Positions 17,187 to 29,974 of a stretch of DNA of 64,000 bases are shown piece after piece. Position numbers and translations under genes: made by a program. How positions within the stretch are numbered: position 1 is the first letter of the stretch; every line of letters begins with the position of its first letter. The stretch covers positions 1,302,001-1,366,000 of the forward strand of contig JAZGVH010000002.1 of assembly GCA_039889245.1 (NCBI GenBank). Reading direction: 5' to 3'. The notes beneath the pieces are model-generated. The model did not search any database. It saw nothing but the letters and a program-made list of their open reading frames with translations, and was not told the origin of the DNA. The DNA comes from Dermatophilaceae bacterium Soc4.6 (GTDB taxonomy: Bacteria; Actinomycetota; Actinomycetes; Actinomycetales; Dermatophilaceae).

Positions 17187-17244
17187 TCAGCCGGCCTGCT
17201 GGAACTCCAGGCGGTTGCCGACCGTCGCGGCGGTCGTGACGCGG
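17187..17244 (-). pseudogene. Short remnant resembling the end of a VOC/glyoxalase-family gene
   Basis: Downstream of the ROK gene, a minus-strand frame ends VTTAATVGNRLEFQQAG and a TGA at 17187-17189. The GNRLEFQQ ending is a familiar C-terminus of vicinal-oxygen-chelate fold proteins. No start or body of such a gene is present. The identification rests on about eight residues. Confidence 0.25.
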
Positions 17245-18360
17245 TCATCCCTGCCTGACCAGCGTCACCAACCGCTCGAGCAGGGCGTCGACCGCCCGCA
17301 GGCGGGCGCCGACCAGAGGGGCCTGCTCGACCTCGGCCCGATGCAGGGCGACTGGTCGCGGGACCGAGCCCTGCCGGGCGAGGAGCGCTGCGTGGAGGGC
17401 GGCCGAGGCTCCCCAGGCACCTCCGAGCACCACGCACGAGGGGTCGAGCAGGGCCACCGCGGCAGCCAGCACTCCCGTGACCGCGTCGGCCACGGGGTCC
17501 AGCAGGTCGGGCTCGTCGAGTCCCGCGACGACGCGGCCGACGTCGATGGCCGTCGAGCCCGCCCGGCGCAGCCCGAGCCGCTCGAACACCTGGGTGAAGG
17601 ACATCGCCTCCCCGCCCGGTCCGACCGTGAGGAGGTGAGCGACCTCGCCGGCGAGACCACCGGCGCCGCGGTGCACCTCCCCGTCGCTGACCACGGCTGA
17701 CCCGAGCCCCTCGTCGAGAAAGAGGTGGAACACGTCGTGCTGCCCCCGCGCCACCCCCTGTCGCAGCTCTGCCCGGGCGGCCCAGTTGACGTCGTTGTCG
17801 ACGACGACGGGGCCGGCGACCACCCGCCGCAGCAGCCGAGCCGGGTCGAGGTCCCCCACGAGGAAGGGCGCATCGGGGAGGTGGACCAGCCGACCGGTGG
17901 TGCGGTCGACGGGGTCGGCCGCACTGACCACGGCCGTGACGAGGGAAGCACCCGCGGCGTGGGCGGCCAAGGCTGCGGCCACCCGTCGGACGGCGTGGCG
18001 CACCGCCGCCGCCGGCCCTCCGCTCACCGCGGTCGTGGCAGCCGCACGCACCGCACCGAGGGCGTCGACGGCCTCGACGGTCACCCCCTGCGGCGCGATG
18101 TCGACAACGAGGGCGAGACCCGCTCCAGGGCCGAGTCCGTAGTAGCTACCCACCCGCCCCCGGCCGGTCGTGCGCTCCCCCGTGTCGGCGACGAGACCCG
18201 CTGCCTCGAGTCGGGCGACAGCCTCGGAGACCGTCGGCCTGGAGATGCCGGTCGCCGTCGCGAGCTCGGCCCGGGTGGCACGACCTCGGGCGACGAGGGC
18301 CGTCAGCACGTGCTCGTCGCTGAGGGTCCTCAAGAGCTGGAGCGAGGGGCGTGCGGTCAC
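17245..18360 (-). CDS. ROK-family transcriptional regulator
   Basis: A 371-residue NagC/XylR-type protein. Residues 1-70 form a winged helix (RATRAELATATGISRPTVSE), followed by a ROK sugar-kinase-like fold with VVVDNDVNWAARAELRQG and DEGLGSAVVSDGEVHRGAGG. The usual zinc-binding CxCGxxGC cluster of the ROK signature is not evident, so sugar-kinase activity is unlikely. GTG start at 18360. It faces the DUF1479 gene across about 100 bases holding repeated TTAGTAA boxes and very probably regulates it. Confidence 0.9.
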   Translation of the reverse strand: MTARPSLQLLRTLSDEHVLTALVARGRATRAELATATGISRPTVSEAVARLEAAGLVADTGERTTGRGRVGSYYGLGPGAGLALVVDIAPQGVTVEAVDALGAVRAAATTAVSGGPAAAVRHAVRRVAAALAAHAAGASLVTAVVSAADPVDRTTGRLVHLPDAPFLVGDLDPARLLRRVVAGPVVVDNDVNWAARAELRQGVARGQHDVFHLFLDEGLGSAVVSDGEVHRGAGGLAGEVAHLLTVGPGGEAMSFTQVFERLGLRRAGSTAIDVGRVVAGLDEPDLLDPVADAVTGVLAAAVALLDPSCVVLGGAWGASAALHAALLARQGSVPRPVALHRAEVEQAPLVGARLRAVDALLERLVTLVRQG

Positions 18361-18369
18361 CGAGCCATC

Positions 18370-18448
18370 TTAGTAAGGAGTCCTTGCCAAAGACACTCCA
18401 CCGCGCTACCGTTTTAGTAATCAGTGTTAACCAAGGCTGTACGGCCTT
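18370..18448. promoter_or_regulatory. Operator/promoter region between ROK regulator and DUF1479 gene
   Basis: TTAGTAA occurs twice in direct orientation (18370-18376 and 18414-18420). The first leads into the palindrome AAGGAGTCCTT (18375-18385); the second is followed by GTTAAC and a hairpin AAGGC-TGTACG-GCCTT (18433-18448). Paired AT-rich boxes of this kind are typical ROK/NagC-type sites; assignment is by position. Confidence 0.5.
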
Positions 18449-18464
18449 GCCCGAGAGGACCCCG

Positions 18465-19778
18465 ATGACGACGACGACCAGCCCGCCCGCCCGGTCGCAG
18501 ACCCCGCTCCCGCACTGGGAGAGCACCCCTGACGACCTGCCCGCCGCCATCCGCGCGGTCAAGGCCGCCATCCGTGCCCGCATCGCAGCCTCGGGCCGCA
18601 CCGTCGAGGAGGTCTTCTCGGTTGTCGAGGAGCGGGTGCGCGCCCGGGTCATCGAGATCGCCGCCGACCGGGCTGCAGGTCGAGCAGTCTGGCCCGTGGT
18701 GGACTACGCCGACATCGCGGCGGGCTCGGTCACCGCGGGGCAGCTCGACCTCCTGCACCGACGCGGCTGCCTCGTCGTGCGTGGTCACTTCCCCCACGAG
18801 CAGGCCCGGGGCTGGGACGCCGGCATCATGGACTACGTCGAGGGCAACCGCTTCTTCGAGGCCTACACCGGCCCGGGCGACGACTTCTTCGCCAGCGTCG
18901 GCTCGAAGCCCGAGATCTACCCGATCTACTGGTCGCCCGCTCAGATGGGGGCCCGCCAGTCGGAGCGGATGGCCACCGTGCAGGCCTTCCTCAACGCGCA
19001 GTGGCGCCACGAGTCCGAGGGCACGCAGTGGTTCGACCCCGAGAACGACTCGCTCTACCCCGACCGCATCCGCCGCCGCCCCCCGGGCGCCGACTCCGCC
19101 GGTCTCGGCGCCCACTGCGACCCGGGCACCCTCGACCTGTGGATGACCCGGGCCTACCAGCAGGCCTTCCACCACCTCTTCGACGGCACGGTGGAGGACT
19201 ACGACCCCTGGGACGCGGCTCACCGCACAGCGGGTCCGCAGTATCCCGGGACGACGATGTGCTCGGCCTTCCGCACCTTCCAGGGCTGGACCGCCCTGTC
19301 CGACATGGACCACGACCAGGGGGTGCTGCACACCGTGCCCATCCCCGAGGCGATGGCCTACCTGCTGCTGCGCCCCCTGCTGTCGGACGTGCCCGACGAC
19401 GACATGTGTGGCGTGACGACCAACCAGACCTTCCCGGTGAGCGAACGGTGGCACCCGCTGCTGCTCGAAGCCCTCAGCGGCATCCCCGACGTGCGTGCCG
19501 GCGACTCCGTCTGGTGGCACTGCGACATGGTGCACTCCGTCGCGCCGGTCGCCGACCAGCAGGGCTGGGGCAACGTGATGTACATCCCAGCCGCGCCCTG
19601 GTGCCCCCGCAACGAGGCGTATGCCGCGTCGGTCCGCGACGCGTTCCTCTCCGGCTCCAGCCCGGGCGACTTCCCGCAGGAGGACTACGAGCGCGAGTGG
19701 CCCGACCGCTTCGCGCCGGAGGACCTCAACGCGACCGGTCGTGCCGCCCTGGGCCTCGCCCCGCAGCCCCCCACCTGA
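18465..19778 (+). CDS. DUF1479 protein, putative 2-oxoglutarate/Fe(II) oxygenase
   Basis: A 437-residue protein of the YbiU/DUF1479 family, whose fold is that of Fe(II)/2-oxoglutarate oxygenases. A facial triad is visible: H217 and D219 in LGAHCDPGTLDLW and H357 in WWHCDMVHSVAPV. The central part carries TMCSAFRTFQGWTALSD and MDHDQGVLHTVP. ATG 18465 follows GAGAGGA at good spacing and gives a length close to E. coli YbiU (about 420). Substrate is unknown; control by a ROK regulator hints at a carbohydrate-linked signal. Confidence 0.85.
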   Translation: MTTTTSPPARSQTPLPHWESTPDDLPAAIRAVKAAIRARIAASGRTVEEVFSVVEERVRARVIEIAADRAAGRAVWPVVDYADIAAGSVTAGQLDLLHRRGCLVVRGHFPHEQARGWDAGIMDYVEGNRFFEAYTGPGDDFFASVGSKPEIYPIYWSPAQMGARQSERMATVQAFLNAQWRHESEGTQWFDPENDSLYPDRIRRRPPGADSAGLGAHCDPGTLDLWMTRAYQQAFHHLFDGTVEDYDPWDAAHRTAGPQYPGTTMCSAFRTFQGWTALSDMDHDQGVLHTVPIPEAMAYLLLRPLLSDVPDDDMCGVTTNQTFPVSERWHPLLLEALSGIPDVRAGDSVWWHCDMVHSVAPVADQQGWGNVMYIPAAPWCPRNEAYAASVRDAFLSGSSPGDFPQEDYEREWPDRFAPEDLNATGRAALGLAPQPPT

Positions 19779-19805
19779 GGGACCCGGGCCCTATTCGACT
19801 CCACC

Positions 19806-19868
19806 TGTTGCGCTGAGCGCCGGACAACCCGGACAAAGCACCGCCAAAACGAGGCGCTCACCGCAACA
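19806..19868. terminator. Inverted repeat between convergent genes
   Basis: Arms 19806-19821 and 19853-19868 pair at 14 of 16 positions around a 31-base spacer that itself contains a CCGGACAA direct repeat. It sits between the ends of the DUF1479 and ABC-F genes and could terminate both. Confidence 0.5.
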
Positions 19869-19888
19869 CGTCGGTGTGGAGGGTCGGG

Positions 19889-21736
<1,848 letters not shown>

Positions 21737-21755
21737 GGTGTGGTCCGCCGCCCCG

Positions 21756-22691
21756 TCAGAGCCGGCCGGGTCCGGTGACGACGTGCGCCCCCTGGACCGG
21801 GGCCTTGGCCCGCCGGACCTCGCCCGCGACACCCGAGGCGGCGAGCGAGACGCACAGGTCGAGGGCCAGCTCGGTCGACCCGGTGAGGAAGGCGATCGTC
21901 GGCCCGGAGCCCGACACGATGCCGCCGAGGGCGCCGTACTCCAGACCCGCGTCGACGACGTCACGCAGCGCGGGCTGGAGCGAGAAGGCGGCGTCCTGCA
22001 GGTCGTTGGTGAGAGCACGACCGAGGGCCTCGGGGTCACCTGAGCGCAGCGCGGTCATCATGTCGGCGGACGGCTCGGGCTCGGGGACCGACGACGACCC
22101 GCGCAGCCGGTCGCACTCGGCGTAGACCTCGGGGGTCGACAGGCCGACGTCGCTGACGGCGAACACCCAGTAGAAGGTGCCCGTCGCGAGCACCGGGGCC
22201 AGCTGCTCGCCGCGGCCCGAGCCGATGGCGATGCCGCCGCTGAGGCAGAAGGGGACGTCGCTCCCGATCGAGGCCGCCAGCGTGGCCAGCTCGTCGCGCG
22301 ACAAGCCCGACGCCCAGAGCTGGTCGCAGGCCAGCAGGGCGGCGGCAGCGTCGGCCGAGCCGCCCGCCATCCCGCCGGCGACCGGGATCTCCTTGTGGAT
22401 GCGCAGCGCCAGCGGCTCGTCGACCCCGACCGCTGCGGCCAGGGAACGGGCGGCCCGGAGCGCGAGGTTGGTGGCATCGGTGGGGACCTTCGCGGCATAC
22501 GGGCCGGTGACCTCGACCTGCCACTGGTCGGACGGGGTGGCCGTGACCTCGTCGTGCAGCCCGACGGCCATGAAGACGGTTGACAGGCCGTGGTACCCGT
22601 CAGCGCGGCGCGGGCCGACGCCCAGCTCGAGGTTGACCTTGGCCGGGACGCGGACGGTCACGGAGGAGTCCACCGAGAGGGCTGAGGTCAC
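21756..22691 (-). CDS. ispE: 4-diphosphocytidyl-2-C-methyl-D-erythritol kinase
   Basis: A 311-residue GHMP kinase of the non-mevalonate isoprenoid pathway. It begins with the substrate-binding VRVPAKVNLELGVG and carries the ATP loop IPVAGGMAGGSADAAAALL and the C-terminal GGIVSGSGPTIAFLT. Start GTG 22691, preceded by TAGGGT six bases upstream and no Shine-Dalgarno sequence, so it may have its own leaderless mRNA although it lies only nine bases after rsmA. Confidence 0.96.
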   Translation of the reverse strand: MTSALSVDSSVTVRVPAKVNLELGVGPRRADGYHGLSTVFMAVGLHDEVTATPSDQWQVEVTGPYAAKVPTDATNLALRAARSLAAAVGVDEPLALRIHKEIPVAGGMAGGSADAAAALLACDQLWASGLSRDELATLAASIGSDVPFCLSGGIAIGSGRGEQLAPVLATGTFYWVFAVSDVGLSTPEVYAECDRLRGSSSVPEPEPSADMMTALRSGDPEALGRALTNDLQDAAFSLQPALRDVVDAGLEYGALGGIVSGSGPTIAFLTGSTELALDLCVSLAASGVAGEVRRAKAPVQGAHVVTGPGRL

Positions 22692-22697
22692 TGCGCC

Positions 22698-22703
22698 ACC
22701 CTA
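22698..22703 (-). promoter_or_regulatory. -10-like hexamer before ispE (leaderless pattern)
   Basis: TAGGGT on the minus strand, six bases before the ispE GTG, overlapping the end of rsmA. Confidence 0.5.
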
Positions 22704-23582
22704 ACCGGGCGCCGGCAGGTCACGCCGCGCGGCCGCCAGCGCGGCGAAGGCGGTGATGTCGAGCTGCTCGCCCCGGGTGCGCGGGTCGATGCCGGCCGAG
22801 CGCAGGGCGGCCTCGGCCCGCTCGGCCGAGCCGGCCCACCCGGCGAGGGCGGCGCGCAGGGTCTTGCGGCGCTGCGCGAAGGCCGCGTCGACGGCCGCGA
22901 AGACCTCGGCCCGTGGAGCGCTCGTCACGGGCGGCTCGCGCCGCACCAGCGAGACCAGCCCCGAGTCGACGTTGGGCACCGGCCAGAAGACGCTGCGGGG
23001 CACGGTGCCCGCCAGCCGCACCGACGACCACCAGGCGGCCTTGAGGCTGGGCACTCCGTAGGTCTTGCTGCCCGGAGGTGCAGCGAGCCGATCGGCCACC
23101 TCGAGCTGCACCATGACCAGCACCCGGTCGATGCTCGGAAACCGCTCGAGGAAGGAGAGCACGACCGGGACCGACACGTTGTAGGGCAGGTTGGCCACCA
23201 GCGCCGTCGGGGCCGGCTCGAGCGAGGTGACCGCCATCGCGTCGGCGTGCACGACGGTCAGGCGGTCGGAGCTTCGCGGCTGGAGCGCCTCGACCGTGCC
23301 CGCCAGCGCGCCCGCCAGCGTGGGGTCGATCTCGACGGCGACCACGGCGCGCACCTGGGGCAGGAGCGCCAGCGTCAGCGAGCCCAGCCCGGGGCCCACC
23401 TCGACCACGACGTCGTCGGCGCCGACGCCCGCGAGCCGCACGATGCGGCGCACGGTGTTGGCGTCGACGACGAAGTTCTGACCCCACTGCTTGGTGGGGC
23501 GGATGCCGAGCCGGGTGGCCAGCTCACGCACCGCAGACGCGCTCAGGAGGGCCGGTGCGGCCGGCAGCAGGTCGTCAGACAT
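22701..23582 (-). CDS. rsmA: 16S rRNA dimethyladenosine transferase RsmA/KsgA
   Basis: A 293-residue SAM-dependent enzyme that dimethylates two adjacent adenines in the 3' hairpin of 16S rRNA during 30S assembly. Motifs are [34 protein letters not shown] (SAM motif I) and the catalytic [15 protein letters not shown]. The ATG at 23582 has TAGGGT six bases upstream and no ribosome binding site, again suggesting a leaderless transcript. Gene order rpf-rsmA-ispE is the classical actinobacterial arrangement. Confidence 0.97.
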   Translation of the reverse strand: MSDDLLPAAPALLSASAVRELATRLGIRPTKQWGQNFVVDANTVRRIVRLAGVGADDVVVEVGPGLGSLTLALLPQVRAVVAVEIDPTLAGALAGTVEALQPRSSDRLTVVHADAMAVTSLEPAPTALVANLPYNVSVPVVLSFLERFPSIDRVLVMVQLEVADRLAAPPGSKTYGVPSLKAAWWSSVRLAGTVPRSVFWPVPNVDSGLVSLVRREPPVTSAPRAEVFAAVDAAFAQRRKTLRAALAGWAGSAERAEAALRSAGIDPRTRGEQLDITAFAALAAARRDLPAPG

Positions 23583-23588
23583 GCCCCG

Positions 23589-23594
23589 ACCCTA
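23589..23594 (-). promoter_or_regulatory. -10-like hexamer before rsmA (leaderless pattern)
   Basis: TAGGGT on the minus strand, six bases before the rsmA ATG. Confidence 0.5.
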
Positions 23595-23608
23595 GAGCCC
23601 GTACGACG

Positions 23609-24990
<1,382 letters not shown>

Positions 24991-25080
24991 GGTCGGTGGC
25001 GTGACCAGTGTGCCCTGTGGGACCCGAGTGACGGATGGTGCGCCCGATGGGCGGGCGAGGTGCGTCGGACGCCCCCCGGG

Positions 25081-25944
25081 TCAGGCCCAGGGCCCGTAGA
25101 CCCGCTCGCTGTTGGCCGACAGTGCCGCGCACAGCGTCGGCACGTCGCTGGTGAGCGTGTCCGCCATCGAGCGCACGGTCAGCGGCACGAGGTAGGACGC
25201 GTTGGTCGCGCCGCGGTAGGGGTGCGGGGTCAGATAGGGCGCGTCGGTCTCGACGAGCAGGTGCTCCAGCGGCGTCACGGCCAGGGCGTCGCGCAGACCC
25301 CGGCTGTTCTTGAAGGTCACCGTGCCCGAGAAGGACAGCATGATCCCCATCTCCACCGCTCGCTGCGCCATGGCGAGGTCACCCGAGAAGCAGTGCAGCA
25401 CAGTGCGATCGGGGACACCTTCCTGGGCAAGGATCCGTAGCACGTCGTCGTGCGCGTCGCGGTCGTGGATCTGCAGCGCCTTGCCGGTGCGCTTGGCCAG
25501 GTCGATGTGCCAGCGGAACGCGTCCTGCTGTGCAGGCACCCCGTCGTCGCCCGTGCGGAAGTAGTCGAGGCCCGTCTCGCCGATCACCCGCACCCGCGGG
25601 TGCTGGGCCAGCTGCTCGATCTCGGCGAGCTGGTCGGCCAGCTCGCCCGAGGCGGCCAGGGCCGGGATCTCGTTGGGGTGCAAGGCGATCCCGCCGAGCA
25701 GTGACGGGTGGCCCTCCACCAGGTCGATGGTCAGGCGTGCGGCCTCGATCTCGCAGCCGATCTGCACGACCCGGTCGACACCTACGGAGGCGGCCTGGGC
25801 CAGCGCCTCGGCGATGTCGACCTCGGGCGAGCCGTCGCGCCGGAGGTCGAGGTGGCAGTGATTGTCGACGACCGCGATCGGCAGGCGGTCGGGGGCCGGC
25901 GGACGGTCTCCCGACGGCGTGCGCGACGCCGGCTGGGGGCTCAT
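25081..25944 (-). CDS. tatD: TatD-family metal-dependent deoxyribonuclease
   Basis: A 287-residue amidohydrolase-fold nuclease. Metal ligands are visible in [10 protein letters not shown] near residue 26, [32 protein letters not shown] and [17 protein letters not shown]. It probably degrades DNA or acts in DNA repair. The ATG overlaps the metG stop by four bases; metG-tatD-rpfB is the standard actinobacterial order. Confidence 0.94.
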   Translation of the reverse strand: MSPQPASRTPSGDRPPAPDRLPIAVVDNHCHLDLRRDGSPEVDIAEALAQAASVGVDRVVQIGCEIEAARLTIDLVEGHPSLLGGIALHPNEIPALAASGELADQLAEIEQLAQHPRVRVIGETGLDYFRTGDDGVPAQQDAFRWHIDLAKRTGKALQIHDRDAHDDVLRILAQEGVPDRTVLHCFSGDLAMAQRAVEMGIMLSFSGTVTFKNSRGLRDALAVTPLEHLLVETDAPYLTPHPYRGATNASYLVPLTVRSMADTLTSDVPTLCAALSANSERVYGPWA

Positions 25945-27722
25945 GCGCCCGCCGCCGGGTCACCCGGCGGGTCGAACTTGCGAAACACCGGGCTGGGCTT
26001 GCCGATCGGCGTGCCCACGACGACGCCGCGCGGCTCCCAGGCCGGGGTCGAGGCGTAGTCGCCGGTGATGACGGGGTAGCCCGGCCCCCCATCGAGGTCG
26101 TCGACCTCGTCGATGCGCGGCATCGGCACGAGATCACCTTCCCCCCCGAGCACCCGGTGGATCGCGTTGGAGGAGTGGGGCAGGAAGGGGGAGATCATCG
26201 TGTTGAGGTCGCTGACCGCCTGGGCCAGCACGTGCAGCACGGTGCCGAGGCGCTCCCGCTGGTCGTCGCCCTTGAGCCGGAAGGGCTCGGTCTTGCTGAC
26301 GTAGGCGTTGGCCTCCCCCACCAGCCGCATGACCTCGGCGATCGCCGAGCGCACCCGCTGCCGCTCGAGCAGCTCACCCACGACAGGGAAGCCGCCGCGC
26401 ACTGCGGCGAGCAGCCCCTCGTCGACCGGCTCGAGCGGACCGGCGGCCGGGATCTCGCCGTACGACTTGTGGATCATCGTGGCGGTGCGGTTGACGAGGT
26501 TGCCCCAGCCGGCGACGAGCTCGCTGTTGTTGCGCTGCACGAAGGCGGCCCAGGTGAACTCGGCGTCCTGCGTCTCGGGCCCGGCTGCGCAGATGAAGAA
26601 GCGCAGCGGGTCGGGGCCGTAGTCGGCCAGCACGTCGCGCACCAGGACGACGTGCCCGCGCGAGCTGGAGAACTGCTCCGTGCCCATCGTGAGGTACTGC
26701 GACGCGACGACCTCGGTCGGCAGGTTGAGCACGCCGAAGACGCCGGGCTCACCGCCCTTGTCGCCCTTGCCGGCGTAGGCCAGCAGCTCGGCGGGCCAGA
26801 CCTGGGTGTGGAAGGTGATGTTGTCCTTGCCCTGGAAGTAGAACGACTGCGCGTCGGGGTCGTTCCACCACGCCCGCCAGGCCTCGGGGTCACCGCTGCG
26901 CCGCGCCCACTCGATCGAGGCCGACAGATAGCCGACGACCGCGTCGAACCACACGTAGAAGCGCTTGTTGGGTTGCTCGACCCACCCCGCGATCGGCACC
27001 GGGATGCCCCAGTCGAGGTCACGTGTCATCGCCCGCGGCCGCACGTCGCCGAGGAGGTTCTTGCTGAAGTTGAGCACCGACGGGCGCCAGGTGCCGTTGG
27101 CCTCGCGCTCGTCGAGCCACTCGGCGATGGCCCCGGCCAGCGCCGGCAGGTCGAGGAAGAAGTGCTGGGTCTCGCGGAACTGCGGCGTCTCGCCGCTGAT
27201 CTTCGACCGCGGCTCGACCAGCCGCGACGGCTCGATCTGGTTGCCGCAGTTGTCGCACTGGTCACCGCGCGCCTGGCCGTATCCGCAGATGTAGCAGGTG
27301 CCCTCGATGTAGCGGTCGGGCAGCGTGCGCCCGGTCGACGGGCTGATCGCCACCAGGTCGGTCTGCTCGAGCATGTAGCCGTTGCGCCAGTCGCCGGTGA
27401 AGAGCTCCTGCGCCACGGCGTAGTGGTTGCGGGTCGTCGTGCGGGTGAAGAGGTCGTAGGCCAGCCCCAGCCCCGTGAGGTCCTCGACGATGACCCGGTT
27501 GTAGCGGTCGGCGAGCTCGCGGGCAGTGACCCCCTGCTCGTCGGCGGCGACGAGGATCGGCGTGCCGTGCTCGTCGGTGCCCGACACCATGAGCACGTCG
27601 TGACCGGCCATCCGCATGTAGCGGCTGAAGACGTCGGAGGGCACGCCGAAGCCGGCGACGTGACCGATGTGGCGCGGGCCGTTGGCGTAGGGCCAGGCGA
27701 CGGCGGACAAGACCTTGCTCAT
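25941..27722 (-). CDS. metG: Methionyl-tRNA synthetase
   Basis: A 593-residue class I synthetase charging tRNA-Met. It shows the HIGH motif ([12 protein letters not shown]), a zinc knuckle ([18 protein letters not shown]) that makes it the four-Cys form, and the KMSKS equivalent as FSSSRG near residue 345. No C-terminal dimerisation (Trbp111) domain is seen. TAGGAT lies six bases before the ATG, so the message may be leaderless. The same bases include the stop codon of the PH-domain gene downstream in the opposite sense of travel only by proximity; the genes share the minus strand. Confidence 0.96.
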   Translation of the reverse strand: MSKVLSAVAWPYANGPRHIGHVAGFGVPSDVFSRYMRMAGHDVLMVSGTDEHGTPILVAADEQGVTARELADRYNRVIVEDLTGLGLAYDLFTRTTTRNHYAVAQELFTGDWRNGYMLEQTDLVAISPSTGRTLPDRYIEGTCYICGYGQARGDQCDNCGNQIEPSRLVEPRSKISGETPQFRETQHFFLDLPALAGAIAEWLDEREANGTWRPSVLNFSKNLLGDVRPRAMTRDLDWGIPVPIAGWVEQPNKRFYVWFDAVVGYLSASIEWARRSGDPEAWRAWWNDPDAQSFYFQGKDNITFHTQVWPAELLAYAGKGDKGGEPGVFGVLNLPTEVVASQYLTMGTEQFSSSRGHVVLVRDVLADYGPDPLRFFICAAGPETQDAEFTWAAFVQRNNSELVAGWGNLVNRTATMIHKSYGEIPAAGPLEPVDEGLLAAVRGGFPVVGELLERQRVRSAIAEVMRLVGEANAYVSKTEPFRLKGDDQRERLGTVLHVLAQAVSDLNTMISPFLPHSSNAIHRVLGGEGDLVPMPRIDEVDDLDGGPGYPVITGDYASTPAWEPRGVVVGTPIGKPSPVFRKFDPPGDPAAGA

Positions 27723-27728
27723 GGGCCG

Positions 27729-27734
27729 ATCCTA
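27729..27734 (-). promoter_or_regulatory. -10-like hexamer before metG (leaderless pattern)
   Basis: TAGGAT on the minus strand, six bases before the metG ATG. Its first three bases are the TAG stop codon of the upstream PH-domain gene. Confidence 0.5.
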
Positions 27735-29369
27735 GGTGGCCGGCCCATCCGCGACCTGCGACGGGACCGGCCGCACCAGGAACGGCGCCAGCAGCTCGGG
27801 GTCGACCGCGACCGCGAGCGCCACCCCGTCGTCGAGCGGCACGTCGTACGCGGTGTAGCTCTGCTTGCCCGCGGCCGTGGTCGCGAGCACGTGGGCCAGG
27901 CCCACCCGCCGCTGGAAGAACGACTGGTGCACCCGCCAGCCGATCACGCCGTCCCGGGCCAGGACGTCGCGCCGGCGCCCGAAGGTGCCCTGCTGCACGA
28001 CGAGGTGGTGGGCGAAGAGCCGGTGGCCGAGCCCGGCATACCGGTCCCTGGCCAGCGGGGGGACCGCGAGCAATGGGAGGGTCGCGACGACCCCGAGCCA
28101 CAGCGGCAGGTCGAGCCAGGCCACCAGGCCCCAGCCGGCCGCGGCGACGACCAGCCCGGGCACCAGCGCACGGGTCCACCGACGCCGGCGCGCGGCTGGC
28201 CCGTGCGGGGTCAGCGCCGCCGTGAGCGCCTCGTGGTCGTCCACGACGTCGGCGGCCACCGCGTCGACGACCGCCAGCGGGGCCGGTGGCGAGAGCCACG
28301 AGCTGCCCCGGTCGGCCTCCTTGCGCGACAGACCGGTGGTGATGGCCTGCAGCCGCGCGCCGCCGGCCAGCCGCAGGCCCAGCGGCTGGCCGACCTCGAC
28401 CCCGCGCAGTCGCCTCTCCTCGATGCTCGTCTCGCGGGTCGTGAGCAGACCCCGCGTGACGTGCAGGGTGCCGCCGCTGTGGCGGGTCAGCCGGAAGCCC
28501 CAGAACTGCAAGGCGTAGCCGATGACCGCGAGCGCCGACACGAGCACCACCAGACCGACCACCCCGGCGGCGACGTCGAGCCAGATCGGGTGCTGCCCGA
28601 GGCGGCTCACGGCGCCATCGAGATTGGTGCGCTCGAGGTAGCGCTGCACGAACTGGTTGGCGAAGCCGAAGATCGCGAGCGCCGAGAAGACCCCGGTGAG
28701 GGTGAGCGGCGCGAAGAGCATCCAGCGCGGGTCGAGGCGCAGCAGCTGCGTCTCGCTCCCCTCCTCGTCCCGCGGCCAGGACGACGATGCCGAGGAGAAC
28801 GAGGGCGGCGGCAGGTCGGCGACCGGCTCGCCCGACGGCGCCGGCAGGTCGGACCCTGCGGCGACCTTGCGCCGGTGGATCAGCTCCTCGCGCATCCGGC
28901 GCGCCTGCGCCAGCGGCAGCGCGTCGAGCACCAGCCGCTCGCGCGAGGTGCCGGCGGTGCCGATCTCGACCTTCGCCAGCCCGAGGAGCCGGTGGAAGAC
29001 CGGCGCGGTGACGTCGACCGTGCGCACCCGGTCGGCCGGGGTCGCGACCAGCTGCTTGGTGAAGAGCCCCTTGCGCAGCTCGATCTGGTCGGCCTCGATG
29101 CGGAAGCGCGTCGTCGCCCACCGCAGCACGCCGAGGCCCACCGCGACCGCGAGCACCGCGAGCTCGAACCACTGCCCGCCGGTGTCCTGGCTCTGCCCGA
29201 CGATCACCGCGCCGACCAGCGCGGGCAGGAACCGGATCACCTCCTGCACCGGGTGCACCAGCAGCATGCGGGGGTCGAGGCGGCGCCACGGCGTGTGCAG
29301 GTCGGCGGGCAGCGCGTCTTCCTCCGGCGGCTCTCCATACGGGCTGCCGTATGGAGCCTCGCCGCTCAC
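27732..29369 (-). CDS. Membrane protein with bacterial PH (DUF304/bPH_2) domains
   Basis: A 545-residue integral membrane protein of the YdbT type. Hydrophobic pairs near residues 45-85, 210-290 and 395-430 alternate with cytoplasmic bPH_2 domains, recognisable by WATTRFRIEADQIELRKGLF, TRHSGGTLHVTRGLLTTRET and LFAHHLVVQQGTFGRRRDVL. Function of these proteins is unknown; in some bacteria they influence envelope stress or export. The GTG start at 29369 overlaps the stop of the companion PH-domain gene (GTGA). Confidence 0.85.
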   Translation of the reverse strand: MSGEAPYGSPYGEPPEEDALPADLHTPWRRLDPRMLLVHPVQEVIRFLPALVGAVIVGQSQDTGGQWFELAVLAVAVGLGVLRWATTRFRIEADQIELRKGLFTKQLVATPADRVRTVDVTAPVFHRLLGLAKVEIGTAGTSRERLVLDALPLAQARRMREELIHRRKVAAGSDLPAPSGEPVADLPPPSFSSASSSWPRDEEGSETQLLRLDPRWMLFAPLTLTGVFSALAIFGFANQFVQRYLERTNLDGAVSRLGQHPIWLDVAAGVVGLVVLVSALAVIGYALQFWGFRLTRHSGGTLHVTRGLLTTRETSIEERRLRGVEVGQPLGLRLAGGARLQAITTGLSRKEADRGSSWLSPPAPLAVVDAVAADVVDDHEALTAALTPHGPAARRRRWTRALVPGLVVAAAGWGLVAWLDLPLWLGVVATLPLLAVPPLARDRYAGLGHRLFAHHLVVQQGTFGRRRDVLARDGVIGWRVHQSFFQRRVGLAHVLATTAAGKQSYTAYDVPLDDGVALAVAVDPELLAPFLVRPVPSQVADGPAT

Positions 29370-29881
29370 GTCGCGTCGCCGGTCTCGGCGACCGTCGCCT
29401 CGGTGAGCTCGTCGACGAGGCGGCGGGCGTCGTCGACGTCGAGCCCCTCGATGGTGAGGGGCCCGGCCGCCGACGCCGTCGTGACCGTCACCGATGCGAG
29501 GCGGAAGAGCTGGGAGAGCGGGCCGCGCGAGAGGTCGACGGTCTGGATGCGCGAGATCGGGGCGATCCGCCGCTCCTGCGAGAGCCAGCCGCGCTGGGTG
29601 TAGACGGCGGTGGGCGTCGTCTCCCACCGGTGCACGCGGTAGCGCCACAGCGGCATGACGGCCGTGTAGCCCCCGGCGACCACCAGCCACGCCACCCCGA
29701 CGAGCAGGTGGGGCGTGCGCGAGCCGCCGTCGTCGAGGAGCCACCAGGCCACCTGCCCGGCCAGCAGCACGAGGGCGAGCAGCGCCGACTCGGTGACCCA
29801 CATCAGCCGCGCCCGGGGGCTGACCAGGTGGGCGGGCTCGCGCAGGCGGGGCGGCGTCTCCGCGCCCGGGCCGTCACTCAT
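29366..29881 (-). CDS. Small membrane protein with one bacterial PH domain (YdbS-like)
   Basis: A 171-residue partner of the larger bPH_2 protein. Two membrane helices (SALLALVLLAGQVAWWLL and LLVGVAWLVVAGGYTAVM) precede a single bPH_2 domain: TPTAVYTQRGWLSQERRIAP, SRIQTVDLSRGPLSQLF. ydbS/ydbT-like pairs with this overlap are common in actinobacteria. ATG 29881 is the first start that places the helices normally. Confidence 0.87.
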   Translation of the reverse strand: MSDGPGAETPPRLREPAHLVSPRARLMWVTESALLALVLLAGQVAWWLLDDGGSRTPHLLVGVAWLVVAGGYTAVMPLWRYRVHRWETTPTAVYTQRGWLSQERRIAPISRIQTVDLSRGPLSQLFRLASVTVTTASAAGPLTIEGLDVDDARRLVDELTEATVAETGDAT

Positions 29882-29974
29882 CGCGCACTCACCGATCCAC
29901 CGTATGCGATAGCCCACAGCCCGCCTGCGGCGATCCGGCCCCCCGGGGCGCGCCCCCGCTGGTTGGATCTGCGC

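Noticed and set aside
22497-22691. An alternative rsmA-ispE single transcript with classical coupling
   Set aside because: The genes do not overlap and no Shine-Dalgarno precedes ispE; the TAGGGT hexamer before its GTG makes an own leaderless start more likely, though readthrough is not excluded.
25530-29603. An open frame of over 1,300 codons on the plus strand opposite metG and the PH-domain genes
   Set aside because: It is an antisense shadow created by high GC content; its translation is Arg/Gly/His-rich with no domain, and the minus-strand genes are clear.
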